64,000 nucleotides of DNA, from the NCBI RefSeq assembly GCF_033898525.1, contig NZ_JAXAFJ010000002.1, forward strand, positions 186,001 through 250,000. Direction: 5' to 3'. Each line of letters begins with the position of its first letter. The stretch's first letter is position 1. Shown piece after piece: positions 58,085-64,000 of the stretch. Both the position numbers and the translations under genes were made by a program. The notes beneath the pieces were generated by a model. It was not told where the DNA came from. It made no database searches and saw only the letters and a list, made by a program, of their open reading frames with translations. Source of the DNA: Flaviflagellibacter rhizophilus (lineage in GTDB: Bacteria; Pseudomonadota; Alphaproteobacteria; Rhizobiales; Methylopilaceae).

Positions 58085-58555
58085 CTAGACGGCGGACGAG
58101 GCCAGCCGCGAGCCGTAGACCTGGTTCGCACGGGCCTCGAACGCCGACGCGAAGCGGCGGAACGCGCGCTCGAACACGGCACCCACCACCATGCCGATGG
58201 CGCGGCTCTTCATCTCCCACTCGATGTAGAAGTCCACTTCCGAACTCGTCTCGGTCAGCGGCTTGAAGTGCCAGCGGTTCTGCAAGCTGGCGAACGGGCC
58301 TGTGATGTATTCCACGAAGATCGTGAGGTTCGCCTGATCCAGGGTGACGCGGCTGGTGAATGTGTCGCGGAAGAAGGAATAGGCGACCGTCATGTCCGCC
58401 AGCAGAACCGTCTTGCCGTCACGCTCTTCCCGCTTGCGCACGCGCAGGCTTTCGCACAGCGGCACGAAGTGCGGGTATTGCTCCACGTCCGAGACAAGCT
58501 CGAACATCTTCTGTGCGGAATGCGCGACGGTGCGCGTGGTCTGATGCTTTGGCAT
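58085..58555 (-). CDS. COQ10/RatA-like START-domain ubiquinone-binding protein
   Basis: 156 residues. The polyketide-cyclase/START fold of the COQ10 family: RTVAHSAQKMFELVSDVEQYPHFVPLC near the start, then SRVTLDQANLTIFVEYITGPF and the C-terminal helix VFERAFRRFASAFEARANQVYG. In mitochondria COQ10 binds ubiquinone and aids respiration; the E. coli relative RatA was described as a toxin, but there is no antitoxin partner here. It lies 36 bp after lipA on the same strand, as in other alphaproteobacteria. Confidence 0.92.
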   Translation of the reverse strand: MPKHQTTRTVAHSAQKMFELVSDVEQYPHFVPLCESLRVRKREERDGKTVLLADMTVAYSFFRDTFTSRVTLDQANLTIFVEYITGPFASLQNRWHFKPLTETSSEVDFYIEWEMKSRAIGMVVGAVFERAFRRFASAFEARANQVYGSRLASSAV

Positions 58556-58591
58556 GTGCGCTTTGTGGTGCTGCGGCTGTCGAAAGTCCAG

Positions 58592-59557
58592 CTAGCCGGC
58601 CGCGAGAAGCGCGGCACGCGCACCGCGTAGCCGCTCGAAATCCTCGCCGGCATGGTGCGATGAGCGCGTGAGCGGGCTGGCCGAGACCATCAGGAAGCCC
58701 TTGCTGTAGGCGGTCGTCTCGTAGCCCTTGAACTCCTCGGGGGTGACGAAACGCGCCACGGCATGGTGTTTCCGCGTCGGCTGGAGATACTGGCCGATGG
58801 TGATGAAATCCACCGCCGCCGTCCGCAGGTCGTCCATCAGCTGCATCACCTCGTTCCGCTCCTCGCCCAGCCCGACCATGATGCCGGACTTGGTGAAGAT
58901 GGACGCATCGAGTTCCTTCACCCGCTGCAGCAGCCGCACGGAGTGGAAGTAGCGCGCGCCCGGCCGCACCGTCAGGTACAGCGACGGCACGGTTTCCAGG
59001 TTGTGGTTGAACACGTCCGGCTTGGCAGCCACCACCACTTCGAGCGCACCATCCTTGCGCAGGAAGTCCGGCGTCAGGATCTCGATCGTCGTGGACGGGC
59101 TGGCCACCCGGATCGCACGGATCACATCCGCAAAGTGCTGGGCCCCACCATCCGGCAGGTCGTCGCGATCCACCGAAGTGATGACCACATGATGCAATCC
59201 GAGCTTCGCCACCGCTTCGGCCACACGGCGCGGCTCGTCGGCGTCGACACCGGGCGTGGGCAGGCCCGTGCGCACATTGCAGAACGCACAGGCGCGCGTG
59301 CAGGTGTCGCCGAGGATCATGAAGGTGGCGTGCTTCTTGGACCAGCACTCACCGATATTCGGGCAGCCGGCCTCCTCGCACACCGTCACCAGCTTGTTGG
59401 TGCGGACGATCTCCTGCGTCTCGCGGTAAACCGGCGAGCCGGGAGCGCGCACCCGTATCCAGTCCGGCTTTTTCAGCACGGCCGTATCGGGCTTGTGCGC
59501 CTTCTCGGGATGGCGAAGGGCGCGCGGATTCTTGACGAGATCGAGAACGACGGTCAT
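58592..59557 (-). CDS. lipA: lipoyl synthase
   Basis: 321 residues. It inserts two sulfurs into octanoyl groups on lipoyl-dependent enzymes. The auxiliary cluster cysteines are in CEEAGCPNIGECW, the radical-SAM cluster in CTRACAFC, and the C-terminal Ser ligand in the LTRSSHHAGEDF segment. The ATG at 59557 follows AAGGAG, which decides against the longer frame. It serves enzymes such as the dehydrogenase complexes whose E3 gene (lpdA) lies 4 kb away. Confidence 0.98.
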   Translation of the reverse strand: MTVVLDLVKNPRALRHPEKAHKPDTAVLKKPDWIRVRAPGSPVYRETQEIVRTNKLVTVCEEAGCPNIGECWSKKHATFMILGDTCTRACAFCNVRTGLPTPGVDADEPRRVAEAVAKLGLHHVVITSVDRDDLPDGGAQHFADVIRAIRVASPSTTIEILTPDFLRKDGALEVVVAAKPDVFNHNLETVPSLYLTVRPGARYFHSVRLLQRVKELDASIFTKSGIMVGLGEERNEVMQLMDDLRTAAVDFITIGQYLQPTRKHHAVARFVTPEEFKGYETTAYSKGFLMVSASPLTRSSHHAGEDFERLRGARAALLAAG

Positions 59558-59643
59558 CCGGCTCCTTCGGGGGCAAAACTGCGCGGGCGACACATTCATA
59601 CAGGATGAAGGCGGCTCCGGGAACGGCGGCGTCACATGGCTGC

Positions 59644-59679
59644 ATCACACCTTCAGCAACCCGCGGAAACAGGTGTGAT
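59644..59679. repeat. inverted repeat in the lipA / DUF898 divergent gap
   Basis: ATCACACCT and AGGTGTGAT, perfect 9-base arms 18 bases apart, in the 190-bp gap between the lipA and DUF898 starts. A second, smaller pair (CCACA/TGTGG) lies at about 59711-59728. The geometry suits two half-sites of a regulator or a leader hairpin. Confidence 0.4.
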
Positions 59680-59747
59680 CCGCACAAGAACGGGTTGCAC
59701 ATCGCCATGTCCACACGTCAAATTGTGGCGACTTTGGGGCAACGATC

Positions 59748-60878
59748 ATGCATCAACCTGTTCAGGCTCTACCTTCCGAGCCGCCGCACGCCGTTGTCTT
59801 CCACGGAAGCCGAGGGCGTTTCTGGAAGCTGGTCGCGCGAGGCGCCCTCCTGGAATTCGTCACCCTTGGTTTCTACCGTTTCTGGCTGACGACCGACATC
59901 CGCAGGCACCTGTGGTCGAACACCTCGGTGGGCGGCGATCCCGCCGAATATACGGGGCGGGCGCGGGAACTGCTGGTCGGCTTCCTCATCGCCGTCACCA
60001 TCCTCATCCCGTTCTACTTGGCCTACTTCCTTCTGGGCCTCGAAGCCGAACGCCTGCAGGCGTTCGCGAGCGTGCCGCTGATCTTCGCGTTTCTCGTGTT
60101 CGGCCAGTTCGCCGTCTACCGGGCTCGGCGCTACCGGGTCACCCGTACGGTGTGGCGCGGCCTCCGCTTCTCGATGACGGGGTCCGCCCTTGCCTATTGC
60201 TGGCGTGCTTCCCTGTGGAGCCTTCTCGTGGCGCTCACACTGGGGATTGCCTATCCCTGGCGGCAGGCGGCGCTCGAACGCTTCAAGATGAAGCACACCT
60301 CCTACGGGACGCTGGAGGGACGTTTCGAGGGCCGTCCCAGGCAGTTGCTGGGACAGATCTGGTGGATGCTGCTGCTGGCGCCGTTCGCGCTGGTCCTGTT
60401 CGTTCCCGCGCCCTTCCTGTATGCGGCTTTCAGGGCTGCGGAATGGCGCTGGTGGATTTCGGGTATCCGCATCGGCGAGATCGCGTTCCATTCGGACCTG
60501 ACGCGCAAGGCGCTGTTCGGCATCTACTGGAAAGTCGTCGGCTGGCTGACCCTGATCTTTGCGGCGGTCGGCGCCCTCTACGCAGGGTTCATCGCGGCTG
60601 CGGTCCTGCGTGGTGGACAGGAGCCATCCGAGGTGGAAATCCTCGCGGCGGCGCAGAGCCCGGCTATCCTCGTCGGCATCGCGCTTAGCTACCTGATCGC
60701 AGGCGTGGCCGCCGGTGCCATCGTCCGCGTCTACCTTTCGCGGGACGTCTGGGTGCGGATCGCGGCCACGACGAGCGTGCTCAACATCTCAGCCGCCGAC
60801 GATGTCTCCGGGCAGGGAAGCCTCGCCGACCCGCTGGGTGAAGGCCTGATTGACGGCTTCGACATGGGCGGCATCTGA
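59748..60878 (+). CDS. DUF898 (YjgN-like) membrane protein
   Basis: 376 residues with about six hydrophobic helices. The DUF898 repeat pattern is visible: FHGSRGRFWKLVARGALLEFVTLGFYRFW, RHLWSNTSVGG, then RALRY-like RARRYRVTRTVWRGLRFSMTG and YPWRQAALERFKMKHTSYG. Function is unknown. It is followed two bases after its stop by an M48 peptidase gene, a pairing that suggests a joint role in membrane-protein quality control, though this is inference. Confidence 0.9.
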   Translation: MHQPVQALPSEPPHAVVFHGSRGRFWKLVARGALLEFVTLGFYRFWLTTDIRRHLWSNTSVGGDPAEYTGRARELLVGFLIAVTILIPFYLAYFLLGLEAERLQAFASVPLIFAFLVFGQFAVYRARRYRVTRTVWRGLRFSMTGSALAYCWRASLWSLLVALTLGIAYPWRQAALERFKMKHTSYGTLEGRFEGRPRQLLGQIWWMLLLAPFALVLFVPAPFLYAAFRAAEWRWWISGIRIGEIAFHSDLTRKALFGIYWKVVGWLTLIFAAVGALYAGFIAAAVLRGGQEPSEVEILAAAQSPAILVGIALSYLIAGVAAGAIVRVYLSRDVWVRIAATTSVLNISAADDVSGQGSLADPLGEGLIDGFDMGGI

Positions 60879-60880
60879 CC

Positions 60881-61996
60881 GTGGATGTGGATCACAAGGA
60901 GCCGCCCTCGCCGACGGCGCGCTTCCACGACGGCATGAGCAGCCGCCGCCGGATCGTCGCGCTGGTGCTGGGCGAACATCTCGACATCGTAGAGGACGGC
61001 CAGGTCATCGCGTCCTGGCTTTACGCGGATGTCCGGCGTGTCGAAGCAGGCGCGGGGCTGAGGCTGCGCTCGGTGTCCGGCGCGCCTCTCGCCCGGCTCG
61101 AAATAGAGCATGAAGCGGCGGCCGCGCTCCTCATGCAGCGGTGTTCCGCACTGGACGATGATGTCGCGGAAATCCAGACCGGCCGCATCATCGGGTGGTC
61201 GCTCGCGGCCACGGCGTCCATCGTCGCCATGGTCTTCCTTGGCATTCCGTTCGCGGCCGAGCGGCTGGCGCCTCTCCTCCCCCATGCCGCCGAGGCAAGA
61301 CTCGGGGAAGCGGTGGATAAAAGCGTCCGTGCCAGTTTCGGTGGCAAGGTGTGCACCACGGCGGCGGGTCAGGCCGCGCTGGACGAACTCACCGCACGGC
61401 TCGACAGCGGACCGGCGGGAATATCCATACAGCCGCGCGTCCTCGATGCCGATTTGCAGAATGCCTATACGCTTCCCGGCGGCAGGATCTACCTGTTCAA
61501 GGGGTTGCTGGAGCAGTCCCGCGACCTCGACGAGATCGCAGGGATCATGGCCCATGAAATCGGTCATGTGCGCAGCCACCACATCACAAAGGCCTTGATC
61601 CAGAGCGGTGGCACATCGTTCCTGCTCGGCCTGCTGTTCGGAGACCTCACGGGCAGCAGCGTCGTGCTGACCATCTCGGCCTCTCTTCTCGACGCCTCCC
61701 ACTCGCGGGACGCCGAGCGGGCTGCGGACGATTACGCTGTGCAGGCGCTTGTGCGGCTCGGGCGCTCGGCAACGCCCTTCGGGGACTTCCTGCGGCGCGT
61801 CTCGGAAGAGGATGAGAAAGGTACCATCCTCGACAGCCATCCTGTCAGCGCGGAGCGGCTCGACAGGATCAGACGAACGGACCGGCCGCAGGTAGGCGAA
61901 CCGATCCTCTCCGCCGAAGCCTGGACGGCGCTCAGGACCATCTGCCCCCGGCCGCGCACGACGCCACGTAAGACCATGAAGAGGCGCAATCTCTGA
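60881..61996 (+). CDS. M48-family membrane metallopeptidase
   Basis: 371 residues. After about 105 residues of a soluble domain comes one membrane helix (IIGWSLAATASIVAMVFLGIPF), then a peptidase domain with the zinc motif HEIGH (MAHEIGHVRSHH) and the downstream Glu ligand in SRDAERAADDYAVQAL. SHPVSAERLDRIRR is the usual M48 C-terminal block (SHP). This is the BepA/Oma1-like branch. The start is a GTG two bases after the DUF898 stop. It probably degrades or refolds damaged proteins on the membrane surface; its sidedness is uncertain. Confidence 0.92.
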   Translation: MDVDHKEPPSPTARFHDGMSSRRRIVALVLGEHLDIVEDGQVIASWLYADVRRVEAGAGLRLRSVSGAPLARLEIEHEAAAALLMQRCSALDDDVAEIQTGRIIGWSLAATASIVAMVFLGIPFAAERLAPLLPHAAEARLGEAVDKSVRASFGGKVCTTAAGQAALDELTARLDSGPAGISIQPRVLDADLQNAYTLPGGRIYLFKGLLEQSRDLDEIAGIMAHEIGHVRSHHITKALIQSGGTSFLLGLLFGDLTGSSVVLTISASLLDASHSRDAERAADDYAVQALVRLGRSATPFGDFLRRVSEEDEKGTILDSHPVSAERLDRIRRTDRPQVGEPILSAEAWTALRTICPRPRTTPRKTMKRRNL

Positions 61997-62004
61997 AACG
62001 GAAA

Positions 62005-62033
62005 CGGCGGCGCATCGTGCGCCGCCGCTGATT
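62005..62033. terminator. bidirectional terminator between the M48 gene and the GlsB gene
   Basis: CGGCGGCGCA and TGCGCCGCCG, a perfect 10-bp stem with a TCG loop. The plus side is followed by CTGATTT and the minus side by TTTCCGTTTC, so it can serve both convergent genes; T runs are short. Confidence 0.75.
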
Positions 62034-62042
62034 TGACTGGAG

Positions 62043-62303
62043 TCAGGCGGCCCTGCGTCCGCGGATCATCCCGACGATGAACAGCAGGATGATCGCGCCG
62101 ATCGTCGAGACGATGAGGCTTTCGATCCAGCCGGAATAGCTGATCCCCAACACGCTCATGGCGATGAAGCGGCCCACCACGGCGCCGATCAGTCCGCAGA
62201 TGAGGTTCATGAACAGCCCGTGATTGCGGCTCGTGACCTTTTCCGCAATCCAGCCCGCCAAGATACCGATGATGATCGTCGCGATCCAACCCACGCCTTC
62301 CAT
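62043..62303 (-). CDS. GlsB/YeaQ/YmgE-family stress membrane protein
   Basis: 86 residues, three helices rich in Gly and Ile. IATIIIGILAGWIAEKVTSRNHGLFMNLICGLIGAVVGRF is typical of the transglycosylase-associated (GlsB/YeaQ/YmgE) family, small stress-linked inner-membrane proteins of unknown biochemistry. The ATG at 62303 follows GCAGGAGG. It is divergent from the copper-binding protein gene; the shared 134-bp region has an EcfG-type promoter facing the other gene only. Confidence 0.92.
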   Translation of the reverse strand: MEGVGWIATIIIGILAGWIAEKVTSRNHGLFMNLICGLIGAVVGRFIAMSVLGISYSGWIESLIVSTIGAIILLFIVGMIRGRRAA

Positions 62304-62383
62304 GAATGCCTCCTGCTCAATGGAACGTCCTGAGCCACTAACGCACGATGCCCGAAACGGATGCATGACAGCGCGAAGAAAGA

Positions 62384-62408
62384 GGAACGACCGCGCTGGC
62401 GCATGGTT
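62384..62408 (+). promoter_or_regulatory. EcfG-type stress promoter of the copper-binding protein gene
   Basis: GGAAC (62384-62388), 16 bases, GGTT (62405-62408). The start codon is 29 bases further on, preceded by ACAGGAGG. Same spacing and form as the promoters at 32161 and 34094. Confidence 0.72.
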
Positions 62409-62437
62409 TTCCAGTAGCAACGACAGGAGGATTGCTC

Positions 62438-62770
62438 ATGCACCACACGGACGCCGCGATGCAGGCCTGCATCGACAACTGCCTGAAGTGCTATTCCGTC
62501 TGCACCGGCATTGCGATGAACCATTGCCTGGAGGCGGGTGGCAAGCACACCGAACCGGCTCACTTCAAGCTGATGATGGCCTGCGCGGAAATGTGCCGCA
62601 CATCGGCGCACTTCATGCTCATCGGCACCCCGCACCACAAGCACACCTGCCGCGAATGCGCGGAGATATGCCGCGAATGCGCCGAGGACTGCGAGCACGT
62701 CGGCGATATGGACGAGTGCGTGAGGGCTTGCCGCGCCTGCGCGGAAAGCTGCGAGAAGATGGCGGCGTGA
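62438..62770 (+). CDS. four-helix bundle copper-binding protein (Csp/DUF326 family)
   Basis: 110 residues with 16 cysteines, most in CxxxC helical spacing (ACIDNCLKCYSVC, CRECAEICRECAEDC, CVRACRACAESC). This is the pattern of copper storage proteins, where cysteines line the inside of a four-helix bundle and hold many Cu(I) ions. There is no signal peptide, so it is the cytosolic Csp3-like type. The ATG at 62438 follows ACAGGAGG. Histidines at the N-terminus and in TPHHKHTC may guide copper entry. An EcfG-type promoter lies upstream. Confidence 0.9.
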   Translation: MHHTDAAMQACIDNCLKCYSVCTGIAMNHCLEAGGKHTEPAHFKLMMACAEMCRTSAHFMLIGTPHHKHTCRECAEICRECAEDCEHVGDMDECVRACRACAESCEKMAA

Positions 62771-62779
62771 GCCGCATGC

Positions 62780-62810
62780 CCGGTTCCGGCGGAAGGTCCG
62801 CCGGGACCGG
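62780..62810. terminator. GC-rich hairpin between the csp-like gene and lpdA
   Basis: A 14-bp stem, CCGGTTCCGGCGGA with TCCGCCGGGACCGG (one T-G), loop AGG, midway between the two convergent stops. No T run on either side; a two-way terminator or 3'-end barrier. Confidence 0.55.
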
Positions 62811-62816
62811 CGCGGA

Positions 62817-64000
62817 TCACATGTGGATCACGCGTCCATACGCATCGAGAACGCTCTCGTGCATGGTCTCGGAGATCGTCGGATGCGGGAAGACGGTGTG
62901 GATCAGGTCCTCTTCCGTCGTCTCGAGGTTCATCGCCACCACGAAGCCCTGGATCAGTTCCGTGACCTCCGCGCCGACCATGTGCGCGCCGATCAGTTCG
63001 CCGGTCTTCGCATCGAAGATGGTCTTCACCAGCCCGTCCGGCTCACCCAGCGCGATTGCCTTCCCGTTGCCGATGAACGGGAAGCGGCCGACCTTGATCT
63101 CGCGCCCGGCCTCCTTGGCCTTGGCCTCCGTCAGCCCCACCGACGCCACCTGCGGGTGGCAATAGGTGCAGCCGGGGATCTTGGCCTTGTCCATGGCGTG
63201 CGGGTGCAGGCCCTTGATGGCCTCCACGCAGATCACGCCCTCATGCTCGGCCTTGTGCGCCAGCATGGGCGGGCCGGCGACGTCACCGATGGCGTAGATG
63301 CCCTTCACATTGGTGGCGCCGAAACCGTCCGTCACCACGATGCCGCGCTCTGTCTTCACGCCCACGGCTTCCAGGCCAAGGTTCTCGGTGTTGCCGACCA
63401 CGCCGACCGCCGAAATCACCTTTTCGACGGTGATGGTCTCGGTCTTGCCGCCGACCTCGATGCTCGCCGTCACGCCGTCCGGCTTCTTGTCGAGTTTCAC
63501 GACCTTGGCGCCGGTCATGATCTTGATGCCCTGCTTCTCGAACTGCTTGCGGGCGATCTTGGCGATCTCCTCGTCTTCCACCGGCAGGATCTGCGGCAGC
63601 ACTTCGACGATGGTCACCTCCGCGCCCATGGTGCGGTAGAAGCTCGCGAACTCGACGCCGATGGCGCCGGAGCCCACGACCAGCAGGCTCTTCGGGAACG
63701 TCTCGGGCACCATTGCCTCGAAATAGGTCCACACCTGCTTCTTGTCGGGCTCCAGACCCGGCAGCACGCGCGGCCGCGCGCCGGTGGAGATGATGATGTG
63801 CTTCGCGGCATAGGTGCCCTGCCCCAGCGCACCCTTCGGCGCTTCTATCGGCGGTCCCTGCACGCTCTTCGTCGACGGTTTGACCTGGACTTCGCCCGGA
63901 TTCGTGATCGTGGCCTCGCCCCAGATCACCTGCACCTTGTTCTTCTTCAGCAGCCCGCCGACACCGCCGTTCAGTTGGCGCGACACGCCACGCGAACGCT
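62817..64000 (-). CDS. lpdA: dihydrolipoyl dehydrogenase (E3), 5' part outside window
   Basis: The visible part (about 394 residues, open to the window edge as RSRGVSRQLNGGV) is the C-terminal four fifths of an E3 of about 465-475. It shows the NAD motif VVGSGAIGVEFASFY, the FAD block GIYAIGDVAGPPMLAHKAEHEG and the dimer-interface active site HPHPTISE with the catalytic His-Glu pair. The redox CxxxxC lies beyond the edge. E3 reoxidises lipoamide in the 2-oxoglutarate and pyruvate dehydrogenase complexes. lipA, which makes the lipoyl group, is on the same strand 4 kb downstream. Confidence 0.97.
   Translation of the reverse strand, partial: RSRGVSRQLNGGVGGLLKKNKVQVIWGEATITNPGEVQVKPSTKSVQGPPIEAPKGALGQGTYAAKHIIISTGARPRVLPGLEPDKKQVWTYFEAMVPETFPKSLLVVGSGAIGVEFASFYRTMGAEVTIVEVLPQILPVEDEEIAKIARKQFEKQGIKIMTGAKVVKLDKKPDGVTASIEVGGKTETITVEKVISAVGVVGNTENLGLEAVGVKTERGIVVTDGFGATNVKGIYAIGDVAGPPMLAHKAEHEGVICVEAIKGLHPHAMDKAKIPGCTYCHPQVASVGLTEAKAKEAGREIKVGRFPFIGNGKAIALGEPDGLVKTIFDAKTGELIGAHMVGAEVTELIQGFVVAMNLETTEEDLIHTVFPHPTISETMHESVLDAYGRVIHM

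Noticed and set aside
58085..58555. RatA toxin of a toxin-antitoxin pair
   Set aside because: Family likeness to RatA exists, but no antitoxin gene is adjacent and the lipA context fits a COQ10-type ubiquinone protein.

Overview
The window looks like core chromosome of a GC-rich alphaproteobacterium, most likely a member of the Hyphomicrobiales (Rhizobiales). Evidence: the order ispDF | dusB-ntrB-ntrC-ntrY-ntrX-dat-hfq-hflX | mazG; the rlpA-dac-tmk-holB-metG-tatD series; a fused ispDF; an IalB-family protein; a COQ10-like ubiquinone protein; and three sites of the GGAAC-N16-(C/G)GTT type used by EcfG general-stress sigma factors. No prophage, IS element, CRISPR array or rRNA was seen. Coding density is very high, with many 1-4 bp start/stop overlaps.

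Layout. 1-2.3 kb: end of queA, tgt (with an eroded zinc site), a 39-residue membrane protein and tRNA-Lys. 2.5-5 kb: DUF2934 protein, a thioredoxin-reductase-like flavoprotein without CxxC, and a YihY/BrkB membrane protein. 5-9 kb: Pho box and pstSCAB phosphate transporter. 9-14.2 kb: queH, a YeiH-type exporter divergent from a LysR regulator, and a minus-strand thiX-thiY-alpha/beta-hydrolase operon without an ATPase gene. 14.4-17.7 kb: glmU and glmS. 17.7-25 kb: two small membrane protein families, recG, sdhE and mfd. 25-31.5 kb: a YejA-like binding protein, IalB, a UbiH-type monooxygenase, quinone reductase and rimO. 31.6-34.7 kb: stress-type genes (DUF892, PRC-barrel) around moaA, then a cupin. 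35-36.6 kb: tRNA-Ser and a diguanylate cyclase. 36.8-44 kb: envelope, replication and translation operon. 44.3-45.4 kb: two-gene lipid/glycan module. 45.5-59.6 kb: mazG, hflX, hfq, D-amino acid transaminase, the two Ntr two-component systems, dusB, ispDF, cinA-C, coq10-like gene and lipA. 59.7-64 kb: DUF898 and M48 peptidase, GlsB, a 16-cysteine copper-binding protein, and the start-truncated end of lpdA.

How the genes work together. queA, tgt and queH give three queuosine steps within 10 kb. PstSCAB imports phosphate under a PhoB-type site, but phoU, phoB and phoR are not here. NtrBC and NtrYX form the nitrogen control block beside dusB. Three genes for stress or metal handling share the EcfG-type promoter pattern.

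The most unusual observations are: Tgt with three of four zinc ligands replaced; a D,D-carboxypeptidase-family protein that keeps SxxK but has lost the SxN serine and KTG; a palindrome that encodes both overlapping C-termini of mazG and hflX; the stress promoter in front of the copper-storage-like gene; and the ATPase-less thiXY operon. I found no clearly new multi-gene system. These are single-locus oddities in an otherwise conventional core region.
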